Shown: positions 51,023-59,572, counted from the stretch's first letter. The stretch is DNA of 64,000 nucleotides from DASYPP01 sp036006525 (GCA_036006525.1 DASYPP010000057.1:1-64000); one strand, 5' to 3'. Translations and numbers: made by a program. Notes: generated by a model from the letters alone, not told the origin.

Positions 51023-51502
51023 TCAATAAATCGTAATGTTCAGCCCTCCCGCGAGCTGGAAGACCGTATTGTCCCGGAAGGTCAGCCGGGCCTCGAAATA
51101 GGGGTGGATCTTCTGTCCGATGAGAGTCTCCAACCCTCCCAGCACGTTGGCGCCGACATCGGTATTGTGAAACCCTCCGAAACTGGCGCGGGAAACGGCC
51201 AGGCCGGCCCCCAGATACCACCAACTGTGTTCCTCTCGTCCCTTGAACTTGAGATCGCCGTTCAACTGCCAGAGCGAGCCGTTGTCCACGAAGTAGTAAT
51301 CGAACGATGGATACACCTCGAAGCGGTGCGCCACCGGGATGTAGAACTGGGGTCCGATGCCGAACTCCTCTGCCTTGAAGTTATAGCTGAGATGAGCACC
51401 GATGTGGGGGCGATAGGGAGGGTGCCCCTGGGCATGAGCCGCGCCCGCAAACACTACAGGTAATAACAGTCCCAGCGCGATTCTGCGAATCCGACTGACC
51501 AT
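51023..51502 (-). CDS. Small outer-membrane beta-barrel protein
   Basis: The 159-aa protein starts at ATG 51502 (MVSRIRRIALGLLLP), with a signal peptide ending AHAQ. The mature part is a short barrel of about eight strands with alternating aromatics (GPQFYIPVAHRFEVYPSFDYYF, HSWWYLGAGLAVSRASF) and ends LAGGLNITIY, with the C-terminal aromatic expected of barrels. An earlier in-frame ATG at 51541 is less likely. Function unknown. Confidence 0.82.
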   Translation of the reverse strand: MVSRIRRIALGLLLPVVFAGAAHAQGHPPYRPHIGAHLSYNFKAEEFGIGPQFYIPVAHRFEVYPSFDYYFVDNGSLWQLNGDLKFKGREEHSWWYLGAGLAVSRASFGGFHNTDVGANVLGGLETLIGQKIHPYFEARLTFRDNTVFQLAGGLNITIY

Positions 51503-51560
51503 GTCATAGACTCCAGTTGGGGGGTCATACGGCAATCGCAAGATTGTTTACCCCTCGCAT

Positions 51561-51792
51561 CAGAGCCTGTGACAGAAAACACAATCGGTTACTGCTGTCT
51601 CAGGAACGCCCCCGCCGACTCAATCCCCAGCCTCCGCCGAGAAAAACTACGACTAGGACGATGATAAGCAGAGTTGAGGTTGACATGATTCGCTCCCGGG
51701 AAATTAGAAACTTTAATCGCGATGTCACCGCGACCTTACAGAGCCTGCAAGATGGCACCCTTTCCTGTCAGAACCTGTGATAGAAAACACAA
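51561..51792. repeat. Direct repeat pair flanking the 28-aa gene
   Basis: A 24-bp sequence at 51561-51584 recurs in the same orientation at 51769-51792 with two differences (shared parts CCTGTGA and AGAAAACACAA). The repeats are 184 bp apart and bracket the small gene at 51600-51686. This could be a duplicated insertion footprint or two binding sites. Confidence 0.75.
51600..51686 (-). CDS. 28-aa single-helix membrane peptide, DUF3309-like
   Basis: From ATG 51686 the frame gives 28 residues: MSTSTLLIIVLVVVFLGGG, then WGLSRRGRS and TGA at 51600. One membrane helix (about residues 5-16) is followed by a Gly stretch and a basic tail, the pattern of short DUF3309-like peptides that are common in soil bacteria and often overlooked. 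CGGGAG lies a few bases upstream as a possible ribosome-binding site. It lies between two direct repeats. Function unknown. Confidence 0.65.
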   Translation of the reverse strand: MSTSTLLIIVLVVVFLGGGWGLSRRGRS

Positions 51793-51843
51793 GTAAGCCC
51801 AAGTGGCAGCATTTTGAGCCTGGGACGAATCTTCAACCCCGGG

Positions 51844-51866
51844 AAGATCCTTCGCTCCGCTCGGGA
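51844..51866. repeat. Half copy of the 9558-type repeat
   Basis: The sequence corresponds to the right arm of the 9558-9621 inverted repeat (AAGATCC ... CGCTCGGGA). A short piece of the left arm (GAATCTTC at about 51828) remains. It lies 8 bp past the stop of the DUF58 gene on minus, the same distance as the copy at 9621 from the amidase stop. Confidence 0.7.
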
Positions 51867-51874
51867 AACCGTGG

Positions 51875-53347
51875 CTAGAGCAATCCCCTTCGCTTGAGCT
51901 GAGTGTACTGCTCCACCACCGCCTCCGCCGCTCGCCGGGGCGGAACATCCAGCGTCAGCACGCCTTTGCGCCGCATCTCGCTCAGCGCTTCTTCCCGGGC
52001 GATCAGCAGTTCCTCCGCCGCGGCCCGCTCGAAAGCTTCCGCGACGGTGGTGGCGCGCCTCGCCCCCATGGCATCAAGCGCTGGATCCCGCAGCGTGACC
52101 GCGAGCGGGAGGTGGCGGGGACGCAGGGTGCCGACCTGGGCCACCAGCGCTTCGCTCGCGGTCCGGTCGATCACGTCCGTAAAGACCACGGTCAGGGCCC
52201 GCTTCCGGTTACGCGCGGCCAGCTGACTGAATGCCGCGGGATAGTTGGGCTCGACGATTTTCCCCTGGATGCCCGCCAGCGCCTCGAGCACGGCTCGTAG
52301 CGCGCGCCGCCCTCGCGCCGGCGGGATGAATGCCTGCACCTCGTCGGCGAACACCATGAGTCCGACGTTGTCGTCATGCTCCACCGCACTGTATGCCAGC
52401 TGGAGCGCCGCATCGATGACCGATTCCAGGCGGGGCACTCCATCGCTCTCCGCCGTCATCCCCCGCCCCGCGTCGATCACCAGCAGCACCTGTTGCCGCC
52501 GCTCATCTTCGTACTGCCGGGCCATCACTTTGCCCCGACGGGCCGTCGCTTTCCAGTCGATGGCGCGGGTATCCTCGCCCGGTATCCATTCCTTGAGCGT
52601 TTCGAACACCCTGCCTTCCCCCAACCGGCGCACGTTCCGGAAGCCGGCTTCCCGTCTCCGCGTGGCCTGGGTCGGCAGGGCCCGGATGGAGGCCCCGATC
52701 AGCCTGGGGAACACGGTGACATCCCATGGCAGTTCCATGCGAACCTGGCGCCACGCCAGCTTCAAGGGGCCCAGGATCCGGGCCTCGATTGCTCCACCCC
52801 GGCCTTTGCCCCGGTGGGCCGGCATCACGTCGAGTGTTTCCCGAGTCCGGCCTCCGGCCGGTATTTCCAGGTGCCGGGTCGGCGCGGCCACGCCGCCCAG
52901 CGGTTCCGGGAACTCCTCCCGCACCACGATGGTGAGCGGAATGCCGCTCCGATTGATCCAGGTGTAGACGACGGGGAGAGCCCGGCCGACCGAAAACGCC
53001 GGCGGCGCTTCACGGAGTAGGGTCAGGGCCTCCGGATCCGGAGTCCGGAGGGCATCCACCGCGAGCATGCCGAGCCAGATCCCATTGGCGGCAAGCAACC
53101 AGACCAGCGCATCGGCTCGCACCAGGCCCAGCAGCGCGAGCGGGGCGAGCGCGAGACCCACCGTGAGCCAGCGTTGTGAAGGGATTGGAACGAACCCGAG
53201 AAAGGCGTCGAAGAGCCAGCCGGCCAGCCAGAATCCGTCCACGATGAGCAGCCAGGGCAGCGCCCCCCGCCAGAGCAAGGCGAGCAGCGTCGCGCCGCCC
53301 AGCCCCGCCCCGACCCCGAGCCAGGTGCGGGAGCGTCCACCTTTCAC
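51875..53347 (-). CDS. DUF58 domain protein (MoxR-associated)
   Basis: The 490-aa protein has two or three N-terminal helices (about residues 10-90), a beta domain, then the DUF58 signature DTRAIDWKATARRGKVMARQYEDER and a VWA-like fold with a MIDAS-type start LVIDAGRGM. The family assembles with MoxR ATPases, probably in metal-loading or envelope protein maturation. It overlaps the MoxR gene by 4 bp. The last residues (VVEQYTQLKRRGLL) look complete. Confidence 0.93.
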   Translation of the reverse strand: MKGGRSRTWLGVGAGLGGATLLALLWRGALPWLLIVDGFWLAGWLFDAFLGFVPIPSQRWLTVGLALAPLALLGLVRADALVWLLAANGIWLGMLAVDALRTPDPEALTLLREAPPAFSVGRALPVVYTWINRSGIPLTIVVREEFPEPLGGVAAPTRHLEIPAGGRTRETLDVMPAHRGKGRGGAIEARILGPLKLAWRQVRMELPWDVTVFPRLIGASIRALPTQATRRREAGFRNVRRLGEGRVFETLKEWIPGEDTRAIDWKATARRGKVMARQYEDERRQQVLLVIDAGRGMTAESDGVPRLESVIDAALQLAYSAVEHDDNVGLMVFADEVQAFIPPARGRRALRAVLEALAGIQGKIVEPNYPAAFSQLAARNRKRALTVVFTDVIDRTASEALVAQVGTLRPRHLPLAVTLRDPALDAMGARRATTVAEAFERAAAEELLIAREEALSEMRRKGVLTLDVPPRRAAEAVVEQYTQLKRRGLL

Positions 53348-54324
53348 CGCGGAACCTCGACCTTGTCGATGATGGTCCGGAGCGCCTGGTCCGCCGACAC
53401 GCCTTCCAGCTCCAACTCCGGCGCGATCGCGATCCGGTGCCGCAGGACGGGAGCCGCCATGGTCTTCACGTCATCTGGAATCGCGTAAGACCGGCCCTCC
53501 ATCAGTGCCACGGCCTGGCTCGCCTTCATCAGCGCTACCGTCGCGCGGGGCGAGGCGCCCAGGGTCAGGGCCGGCGCGCCTCGCGTGGCCCGCACCAGCG
53601 CCGTGATGTACGACTGGAGTGAAGGCTCGACCCGCACCGACTTCGCCGCCCGCCGCAGCGCCGCGAGATCCGCTGCCCCCAGCGAGGTCGAGATCCCGAA
53701 GCTCGACGGGTCGTCGGACTCGAATCCATCCAGCACCCGGCCCAGGATGGCCTGCTCGGTCCCGGCGTCCGGATACGACAGCAACACCTTGAGTTGAAAA
53801 CGGTCCAGCTCCGCCTCGGGAAGCGGATAGGTTCCTTCGAACTCGATCGGGTTCTGGGTGGCGAAGACCGTGAAGCTGGCCGAGAGCTGGTGCGAGGTGC
53901 CGTCCACCGTGACGCTTCGCTCCTGCATCGCTTCCAGCAGCGCGGCCTGGGTCTTGGCGGGAGCCCGATTGATCTCATCCGCCAGCACCAGGTCGCCGAA
54001 CAAGGGACCCGGGCGAAAGGAGAATTGACCCTGGCCGGTGAGCAGGTTGACGCCGGTGATATCCGAGGGCATCAGGTCCGGGGTAAACTGGATTCGCTTG
54101 AAGTCGAGGCCGAAGATCCGGCTGAGGGCGCGCACCAGCAGGGTCTTCGCCGTGCCCGGCACACCCTCCAGCAGCACATGGCCCCGGGCCGTGAGCGCGA
54201 CGACGACATCGCGCAGGGCGTCCTCCTGCCCCAGCACGACGCCTCCCAGTTGGGCCACGAGGCCCCGGGCGATCTCCCCCTGGCGGGCTATCTGGTTGTC
54301 GTTGGTGGTGTCAGGTCCTGCCAC
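53344..54324 (-). CDS. MoxR-family AAA+ ATPase
   Basis: The 326-aa ATPase carries Walker A EGVPGTAKTLL, Walker B LVLADEINRAPAKTQAALLEAM and sensor 1 VFATQNPIE. The GTG at 54324 gives the family length; the frame is open further upstream, but only as the shadow of the DUF4350 gene. It overlaps that gene by 37 bp and the DUF58 gene by 4 bp. MoxR proteins remodel partner complexes using ATP. Confidence 0.94.
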   Translation of the reverse strand: MAGPDTTNDNQIARQGEIARGLVAQLGGVVLGQEDALRDVVVALTARGHVLLEGVPGTAKTLLVRALSRIFGLDFKRIQFTPDLMPSDITGVNLLTGQGQFSFRPGPLFGDLVLADEINRAPAKTQAALLEAMQERSVTVDGTSHQLSASFTVFATQNPIEFEGTYPLPEAELDRFQLKVLLSYPDAGTEQAILGRVLDGFESDDPSSFGISTSLGAADLAALRRAAKSVRVEPSLQSYITALVRATRGAPALTLGASPRATVALMKASQAVALMEGRSYAIPDDVKTMAAPVLRHRIAIAPELELEGVSADQALRTIIDKVEVPR

Positions 54325-55520
54325 ACGTCCTCCACGGCATTGGCGGCGCGCAATACGCCATCGGGCGATGCGCGCCTGGTGAGATTCAGCAGGGTCTGGA
54401 CTGCGGTCCGGGACCGGTCGGTTTTCACGTTCGCGGCGAGCGACTCGAGCCATGGCCGCACCGCGCCCCGGACCGGCGGTGTTCCGGCTGACAACCGCCG
54501 CCGGAGACCCCGGATCATCAGGTCGACCGCGACGTCTCCACCCCGGGCTGCCGCAAGGGCCGTCGCCAGTGCACGAACGTGCTCCAGTGGCGAGCGGCGC
54601 TTGCGGTCGATCAGGGTGCGCGGGGTGCCGAATCGCACCGCTCCCGTCAGCAGTGCGATCAGGCCGAATCCGGCCAGCTGCCAGCCGAACCATCCCCAGG
54701 GAGACTTGAGCGTCCAGTCCAGCGCCGAATGGAACAGCGACCCCGAAGGCCCGAACCCGTGCACGAACTCATCGAAGATCACTCGTCGATACGGCAAGGC
54801 GATGCGCACCGTGGCGAGTCCCGCGTCGGATTCCTGCATGGTCTGGTTGCTGAAAAGCATTCCATCCGCCACCAGGGTCACGACCGAACCGTCCTTCATG
54901 CCGAGCCGGAGAGCGGCCGGCCGGCCGCCCGCCGTTACCAGGAGCGAGTCCACCTGCAGCGGGCGCTGAACCTTGCACACCTCCGACCTCTCCGCCGCCA
55001 GGCCGGACGAGTCTATGACCGTCTCCCCGGATCGCTGCACCAGGATCCTGTCTCTCGACCAGGTCAGCGACGCGGATTCCTGCACCCCGTGCGCTACCCG
55101 GTGCAGCGGAATCGAGTCGCCGTCGGACTCCCGGACATCCACGTCGTAGCCGAAGCACCGCATGGCAGCCGCCGTCGAATAGCCGGCGAGCAGCAGGTCG
55201 CCCCGCGCCGTGAACTCGGTCAGCGCCCGGGCGTCGCTGCCATCAAACAACTCCGGGCTCAGGACCACGAACAACGGACGATCCTGGCCGGCCCGCAGTT
55301 GGCCCAGCATCGCGGTGCGTTGCCGGAACCGGTCGATCTTGACGCCCAGCCGGGTCAGGACCGCCGCGTACCCCTTGGCGCCATAGGGCCCGTTGAGAAA
55401 TGTGGAACGGCGGGTGTCGGGGGGAGCCGTGCGATTATGTCGCGCCCCCATCGTGCCCGCGAGGATCGCCAGCGCGATGACGAGGGCCAGGGCCAGGATG
55501 ATTTCAATGCGAGCCCGCAT
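54288..55520 (-). CDS. DUF4350 domain membrane protein
   Basis: The roughly 410-aa protein has an N-terminal helix (about residues 5-22), the DUF4350 block FLNGPYGAKGYAAVLTRLGVKIDRFRQR with FVVLSPELFDG, and a second helix near residue 270 (WFGWQLAGFGLIALLTGAVRF). This family is a regular partner of DUF4129, MoxR and DUF58 genes, as here. The start may be ATG 55520 or ATG 55541; both overlap the DUF4129 stop. Confidence 0.88.
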   Translation of the reverse strand: MRARIEIILALALVIALAILAGTMGARHNRTAPPDTRRSTFLNGPYGAKGYAAVLTRLGVKIDRFRQRTAMLGQLRAGQDRPLFVVLSPELFDGSDARALTEFTARGDLLLAGYSTAAAMRCFGYDVDVRESDGDSIPLHRVAHGVQESASLTWSRDRILVQRSGETVIDSSGLAAERSEVCKVQRPLQVDSLLVTAGGRPAALRLGMKDGSVVTLVADGMLFSNQTMQESDAGLATVRIALPYRRVIFDEFVHGFGPSGSLFHSALDWTLKSPWGWFGWQLAGFGLIALLTGAVRFGTPRTLIDRKRRSPLEHVRALATALAAARGGDVAVDLMIRGLRRRLSAGTPPVRGAVRPWLESLAANVKTDRSRTAVQTLLNLTRRASPDGVLRAANAVEDVWQDLTPPTTTR

Positions 55521-56127
55521 GCCAATCGCTTTCCAGCTCACCCAGCCATTCTCGGTAGGTTATCGCCGTGCACGGGGCGCCGGCATAGACGCAGGCGTAC
55601 AGGGCACGGACCGAGTCCCCCAGGCGGGACTTTTCGTCGGTCCGGAGCCTGGCTTCGCGGGCATATTCCCGGGGCGTCTTGCTGGGGTGGTAGCGCAGCA
55701 AGTCCCGCGCGTCGAGCCGGAGCACCAGGCTGATGAACGCCGCCTGCATCGCGTCCGCGTAGTGACCCAGCGCCGCGAGCCGGTCGGCCTGGTGCTGATA
55801 CCAGCGCGCATCGCGCACCACGACCCGGGAAGGCGCCGCCTCGCCGGACCCGGCGGCCGAAGCCCCCCTCACCGTCCGGTACATGACCCAGCCGCCGTGG
55901 ACCAGGATGAGGAGAAGGAGGGCGAGCAGACCCCAGACGAACAGCGCGAACAGCCCCGGACTCTGGGTCCGCAGGCTGTCCAGCCAGGCCGCGAAGTTCC
56001 GGAATAGCTGGAGCAGCCAGTTGGTGTGACGCGCCGGCTGGTCCCAGCCGTATTCCGGTCGGTTCAGGACGGTATCGATGACCGCCCTGAGCGAATCATC
56101 CGCGACTTGGGGGGTGTGGAAGTTCAC
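55504..56127 (-). CDS. DUF4129 domain membrane protein
   Basis: The 207-aa protein has one strong helix (about residues 62-83, LFALFVWGLLALLLLILVHGGW) and a cytoplasmic C-terminal DUF4129 domain (DLLRYHPSKTPREYAREARL ... REWLGELESDW). It is the usual companion of DUF4350 and MoxR. It overlaps the 56096 gene upstream by 32 bp and the DUF4350 gene downstream by about 17 bp. Confidence 0.88.
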   Translation of the reverse strand: MNFHTPQVADDSLRAVIDTVLNRPEYGWDQPARHTNWLLQLFRNFAAWLDSLRTQSPGLFALFVWGLLALLLLILVHGGWVMYRTVRGASAAGSGEAAPSRVVVRDARWYQHQADRLAALGHYADAMQAAFISLVLRLDARDLLRYHPSKTPREYAREARLRTDEKSRLGDSVRALYACVYAGAPCTAITYREWLGELESDWHAGSH

Positions 56128-56920
56128 GGGAACCAGAGCGGCCCGGAAGCGCGGCGGGATGCTGGAGCGTGGACTCCAGCAGTTCCAGGTCGAAGCCTTC
56201 CTTGCGGATCCTGAGGTCGTAGTAGGCGATGGTGAGCGCGGTGTACAGCAACGGATACAGGATGACGGTGATGACCTGCTGGATCGCGGTCGCGACGACG
56301 ATCTTGCGCCGGAGGGCCTCGATGTCGGCGTAGTCTGCCTGGCTGGGCGCGGTAAAAAAGGTGACCACGATGCTGGGAAGCATGATGAGCACGGCGACCA
56401 GGAACACCAGGCCGAAAAGCTTGCCCCGGAAACCCTTGGTGAGGTTCCACGAGCGGCTCATGGCATCGCCGGCCGAAATATCCTCCAGGACCATGGCCTG
56501 GGTGGAGACCAGCAGGCCACACATGATGATGATCCCGGGGACGATGAGCAGGATGAACCCGATACCAACCGAGAGCCCGACACCAATCGACAGCACGATG
56601 AGCGGCCCGATGTACTTGACCGCCCGCGCGATCGCTTCGCCCGCGCTGATCTGGCGGCCCAGGTAGTGCTCGGAGACCAGGAACACGGTGGCCGCGGTCG
56701 CCAGCGCCCCCATTACGATACTGAAAAGGACATTGACGCCCCAGAGGATCGGGTTCGCCTCGATTCCGCCCGACATGACGACAAACACGCCCAGCGCCAC
56801 CGGCACCACGTTGGCCAGGAGCGCGATCATGACCATGGGGCTGAAACTTCTCCGGTAGATCTTGAGCGACTGGTCGATGATTTCGCCAACCGTGAGCGGC
56901 CTGAGGGCGAACTCGGTCAT
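56096..56920 (-). CDS. Polytopic membrane protein of the MoxR cluster
   Basis: The 274-aa protein begins LRPLTVGEIIDQSLKIYRRSF, the start pattern of glycerophosphodiester-phosphodiesterase membrane-domain-like and DUF975-like proteins, and has about six helices (residues 30-260). The role is unknown. In this kind of cluster it may shape membrane protein assembly. It is the first gene of the minus-strand MoxR operon and faces the RDD-SpoIIM gene divergently. Confidence 0.82.
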   Translation of the reverse strand: MTEFALRPLTVGEIIDQSLKIYRRSFSPMVMIALLANVVPVALGVFVVMSGGIEANPILWGVNVLFSIVMGALATAATVFLVSEHYLGRQISAGEAIARAVKYIGPLIVLSIGVGLSVGIGFILLIVPGIIIMCGLLVSTQAMVLEDISAGDAMSRSWNLTKGFRGKLFGLVFLVAVLIMLPSIVVTFFTAPSQADYADIEALRRKIVVATAIQQVITVILYPLLYTALTIAYYDLRIRKEGFDLELLESTLQHPAALPGRSGSRELPHPPSRG

Positions 56921-57031
56921 AGCGGGATCCTGGGAGAATGGGAATCAGCGGGACGGATGGTGCGCCTTCGCAGTTTGGTCCACCCGCGAGGTTTGCGCAA
57001 GTCCACTCTTACCCGGGGATAGACCATGCGC

Positions 57032-57037
57032 TAGAAT
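57032..57037 (+). promoter_or_regulatory. Possible -10 element of a leaderless promoter
   Basis: TAGAAT at 57032-57037 ends 7 bp before the ATG at 57045, with a weak TTACCC 17 bp further upstream. If used, transcription would start at or next to the ATG, giving a leaderless mRNA. No Shine-Dalgarno is seen before this ATG, which fits. Confidence 0.3.
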
Positions 57038-57044
57038 CCGCCGT

Positions 57045-58850
57045 ATGACCCCGCCCGCCGCCCCGGTTTCACCCTACGACCAGCACCTCGAAGTCGAGAC
57101 CCCGGAGAACGTGATCCTGGATTTCGAGATCGCCGGCATGGGCTCCCGCCTTCATGCCGCGATCGTGGACATGCTGTGGATCCTTCTCGGCACCCTCGCT
57201 CTCGCGATCGTGGTCTTCCTGAGTACCTCGCTGGGGCTCTCCTCCAAGGCCATGAATATCCTGCTCATCGTGGCGGGCATCCTCGGGTTCTGGATCTACT
57301 TCACGTTTTTCGAGGCGCTGCGGGAAGGGCAGACCCCGGGCAAACGGGCGGCGGGAATCCGCGTGGTTCGCGATACCGGCCACCCCGTCAATCTCCCCGC
57401 GGCGGCCGCCCGAAACCTGCTCCGGGCCATCGACCTTTTTCCCCCCACGATGCTGGTCGACATTCTCCTCGTCGTTATCCATCCGAAGGGACGCCGGCTG
57501 GGGGACCTGGTGGCCGGCACCATCGTGGTGCGGGACCAGCCCATCGAGGCCTCGATTCCGGAGACCGCGGCACCCGCCGAGGAGGATGTCGGGCCGCCCG
57601 AACTGGACGACGCCGAGTTCCGCATCCTGCGGGAGTTCATCGAGCGCGCGCCCTCGCTCACGCCGGAGTTGCGGGACCGGTTCTCCGACCGGTTGGCCCG
57701 GCGTTTCGTCGAGCGCTTTCATATCCAGGCGCGCACGCCGTTCGTGCTGGTGAGCGGGATGTACCAGCTGGAGCTGGCCCGTCGGCGGAGTCGGTTCGCA
57801 TCCACCCGGCGGGGATCCGGCGGCATCGCCGAAAGATTTGTCGCCCGAAAAGCCACCCGCTGGAGCGAGTTCCGCGCCCTCGCCGACCGGGCCGCGCGGC
57901 GCGGGCTCGACAGCCTCGAGGCCCGCGAGCTGCCCGATTTCGCCGCGCGCTACCGCGAGGTGGCCGCCGATCTTGCCCGGGCGCGGACCTACCGCGCCCC
58001 GGCGCCGGTGCGGTACCAGTTGGAGCGCTTGGTGGCTGCCGGGCACAACGCGCTCTACCGCGATGAGCGAAAGACCGCCGCCCGGATCTGGGAAATCGTC
58101 ATGCGGGAATGCCCGGCCGCCGTGCTCCAGGCCTGGCGCTATGTCCTGGTCGCGATCATCTGTTTCGCCACCCCGGCGCTGGCCGGTTACGTCCTGCTCC
58201 GGGATCGGCCCGAGCTCGCCCAGGAAGTGCTGCCCGAAGGAATGCTGCGCCGGGCCGAGGCCGGCGCCGAGCGAATCGCGGAAGGCCACGGCTACTACGA
58301 ATCCACGCCGGGGGAGCAACCGCTGGAGGCGACCTTCATCATCAGCAACAACGTGCGAGTCGCCTTCATGTGCTTTGCCGGCGGGGCGCTGCTTGGCATC
58401 GGCGCCTTGTTCCTCCTCGCCTACAACGGCCTTTCCATCGGCGCGACCTTCGGCCACTTCGCCAACCTGGGGCTGTTCGGCTACATCGGAGCCTTCGTCG
58501 CGGGGCATGGCACCCTGGAGCTGTTCGCCATCTGCGTCGCGGGGGCCGCCGGGCTCATGCTGGGCCGCTCCATGATCGCGCCCGGCCAGGTGAGCCGCGG
58601 CGAAATGCTGGTGGTGAACGGTCGCGTGGCGGTACGGATGGTCGGAGCCGTGGTCTTCATGCTCCTGGTGGCGGGGACCATTGAAGGATTTGTTTCGACC
58701 GGGACCGGCGGGCTGTCCTACCGGGTGGCGCTGGCCGGAGCATCGCTCCTGGTGCTCGGCCTCTATCTCCTCAACGGCGTCCTGTACCTGCGGAGGAGCG
58801 GAGCACCGCCAGCCGGCGCCGCCCCGGCCATACCCACGCCGGTGTCCTGA
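57045..58850 (+). CDS. RDD-family domain fused to SpoIIM-like (stage II sporulation M) domain
   Basis: The 601-aa fusion has an N-terminal RDD domain with helices at about residues 40-90 and the hallmark GQTPGKRAAGIRVVRDTG, ending HPKGRRLGDLVAGTIVVR. A charged cytoplasmic linker follows (about 180-360). The C-terminal SpoIIM-like membrane domain (about 360-590) shows NNVRVAFMCFAGGALLGIGALFLLAYNGLSIG and GHGTLELFAI. The two domains are usually separate neighbouring genes next to DUF58/MoxR clusters, so the fusion supports a joint function. It is divergent from the MoxR operon. The frame upstream of 57045 is a shadow of the 56920 gene. Confidence 0.9.
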   Translation: MTPPAAPVSPYDQHLEVETPENVILDFEIAGMGSRLHAAIVDMLWILLGTLALAIVVFLSTSLGLSSKAMNILLIVAGILGFWIYFTFFEALREGQTPGKRAAGIRVVRDTGHPVNLPAAAARNLLRAIDLFPPTMLVDILLVVIHPKGRRLGDLVAGTIVVRDQPIEASIPETAAPAEEDVGPPELDDAEFRILREFIERAPSLTPELRDRFSDRLARRFVERFHIQARTPFVLVSGMYQLELARRRSRFASTRRGSGGIAERFVARKATRWSEFRALADRAARRGLDSLEARELPDFAARYREVAADLARARTYRAPAPVRYQLERLVAAGHNALYRDERKTAARIWEIVMRECPAAVLQAWRYVLVAIICFATPALAGYVLLRDRPELAQEVLPEGMLRRAEAGAERIAEGHGYYESTPGEQPLEATFIISNNVRVAFMCFAGGALLGIGALFLLAYNGLSIGATFGHFANLGLFGYIGAFVAGHGTLELFAICVAGAAGLMLGRSMIAPGQVSRGEMLVVNGRVAVRMVGAVVFMLLVAGTIEGFVSTGTGGLSYRVALAGASLLVLGLYLLNGVLYLRRSGAPPAGAAPAIPTPVS

Positions 58851-58910
58851 ACCCGCGCGGCCCGGCCCGGCTCGGCACCGGGGCACGCAACCGGAAGCGC
58901 CGTCGCAACC

Positions 58911-59090
58911 TTATGGTTCCCGGAGAATCGATCGCATCCGCACCGCGAGGGCTTCGATCTCTCGCAGGCTGGCGACCGTCTCGGCGTCGAGCTGAGATTC
59001 GTTGAGGAGGAGCAGCTGGGTTTCCGCCAGCAGCGCAGAGAGTGGATTGGAGATGTCGTGTCGCAGCTTGTTGACGCGGTCTTCGTTCAT
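58911..59090 (-). CDS. 59-aa protein resembling an isolated histidine-kinase dimerisation helix pair
   Basis: From ATG 59090 the 59 residues read MNEDRVNKLRHDISNPLSAL, then a second helix (VASLREIEALAVRMRSIL). The segment KLRHDISNPLSALLAETQLL matches the H-box of HisKA domains, with phospho-acceptor His11, while the ATPase domain is missing altogether. It is either a remnant of a kinase or a free phosphotransfer/dimerisation peptide. GGGGGGT lies just upstream of the ATG. The frame further upstream is repeat-derived (element N) and not counted. Confidence 0.65.
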   Translation of the reverse strand: MNEDRVNKLRHDISNPLSALLAETQLLLLNESQLDAETVASLREIEALAVRMRSILREP

Positions 59091-59107
59091 ACCCCCCCAA
59101 TGAACAC

Positions 59108-59188
59108 GATTGATGATTGAAGATCTCAGATTGAGGATTGGAAGCCAGGGCGGTTCAATCTTCAATCTTCAACGACCAATCTTCAATT
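59108..59188. repeat. Element N: inverted tandem-array hairpin, five plus five 7-bp units
   Basis: The left arm (59108-59142) is five units: GATTGAT, GATTGAA, GATCTCA, GATTGAG, GATTGGA. The right arm (59154-59188) is five: TTCAATC, TTCAATC, TTCAACG, ACCAATC, TTCAATT. The 7-bp period is strict in both. The TAA stop (59189-59191, on minus) of the next gene follows immediately. The element is AT-rich against a GC-rich background. Confidence 0.94.
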
Positions 59189-59473
59189 TTAGAGTAGAGA
59201 ACGATACAAATCCCTCAAGTGATGCTCCCTCAGATCCCGAACCGATTGCCACAGGTCCTGCTGCGACTGCGCGCAGAAGATCTCCGCCGTTCCCACCTCC
59301 ATGCCGTTCACCGGATCCGAGAATTGCAGGTGTCCCCGCCACACGCCATCCTCGGCGTGGCGGACACTCAATTTGACGAAAAGCTGGGCACCATCGAAAC
59401 GGAGGGAGGGGAGGTCGTGAATGACAGGGTCGCGGGGATCGTTGGCAAGATGGCGGAGGGTCTGTGCGTTCAT
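59189..59473 (-). CDS. Small hypothetical protein
   Basis: The 94-aa protein (MNAQTLRHLANDPRDPVIHD start) looks like a small soluble alpha/beta domain: strands SLRFDGAQLFVKLSVRH and GVWRGHLQFSDP, and a C-terminal helical part AQSQQDLWQSVRDLREHHLRDL. I do not recognise a family. Plus-strand frames over the same bases are less plausible. It is bordered by element N on its 3' side and follows the M50 protease gene and element O on minus. Confidence 0.65.
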   Translation of the reverse strand: MNAQTLRHLANDPRDPVIHDLPSLRFDGAQLFVKLSVRHAEDGVWRGHLQFSDPVNGMEVGTAEIFCAQSQQDLWQSVRDLREHHLRDLYRSLL

Positions 59474-59572
59474 GCACGTCCTCTCAAGAATGGCTGCAGG
59501 AAGAGGGTGCTATCCAGACGTCAAGCTAAGATAATACAAACACTTAACCGCGCAATAGAAAACCGGGGTGAC

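Noticed and set aside
53344..54693. Longer MoxR protein starting at 54693
   Set aside because: The extra 123 residues are the shadow of the DUF4350 gene; the family starts near the GTG at 54324.
56862..57044. N-terminal extension of the RDD-SpoIIM protein
   Set aside because: It overlaps the divergent 56920 gene and its promoter gap and has no family similarity; ATG 57045 fits the RDD start.
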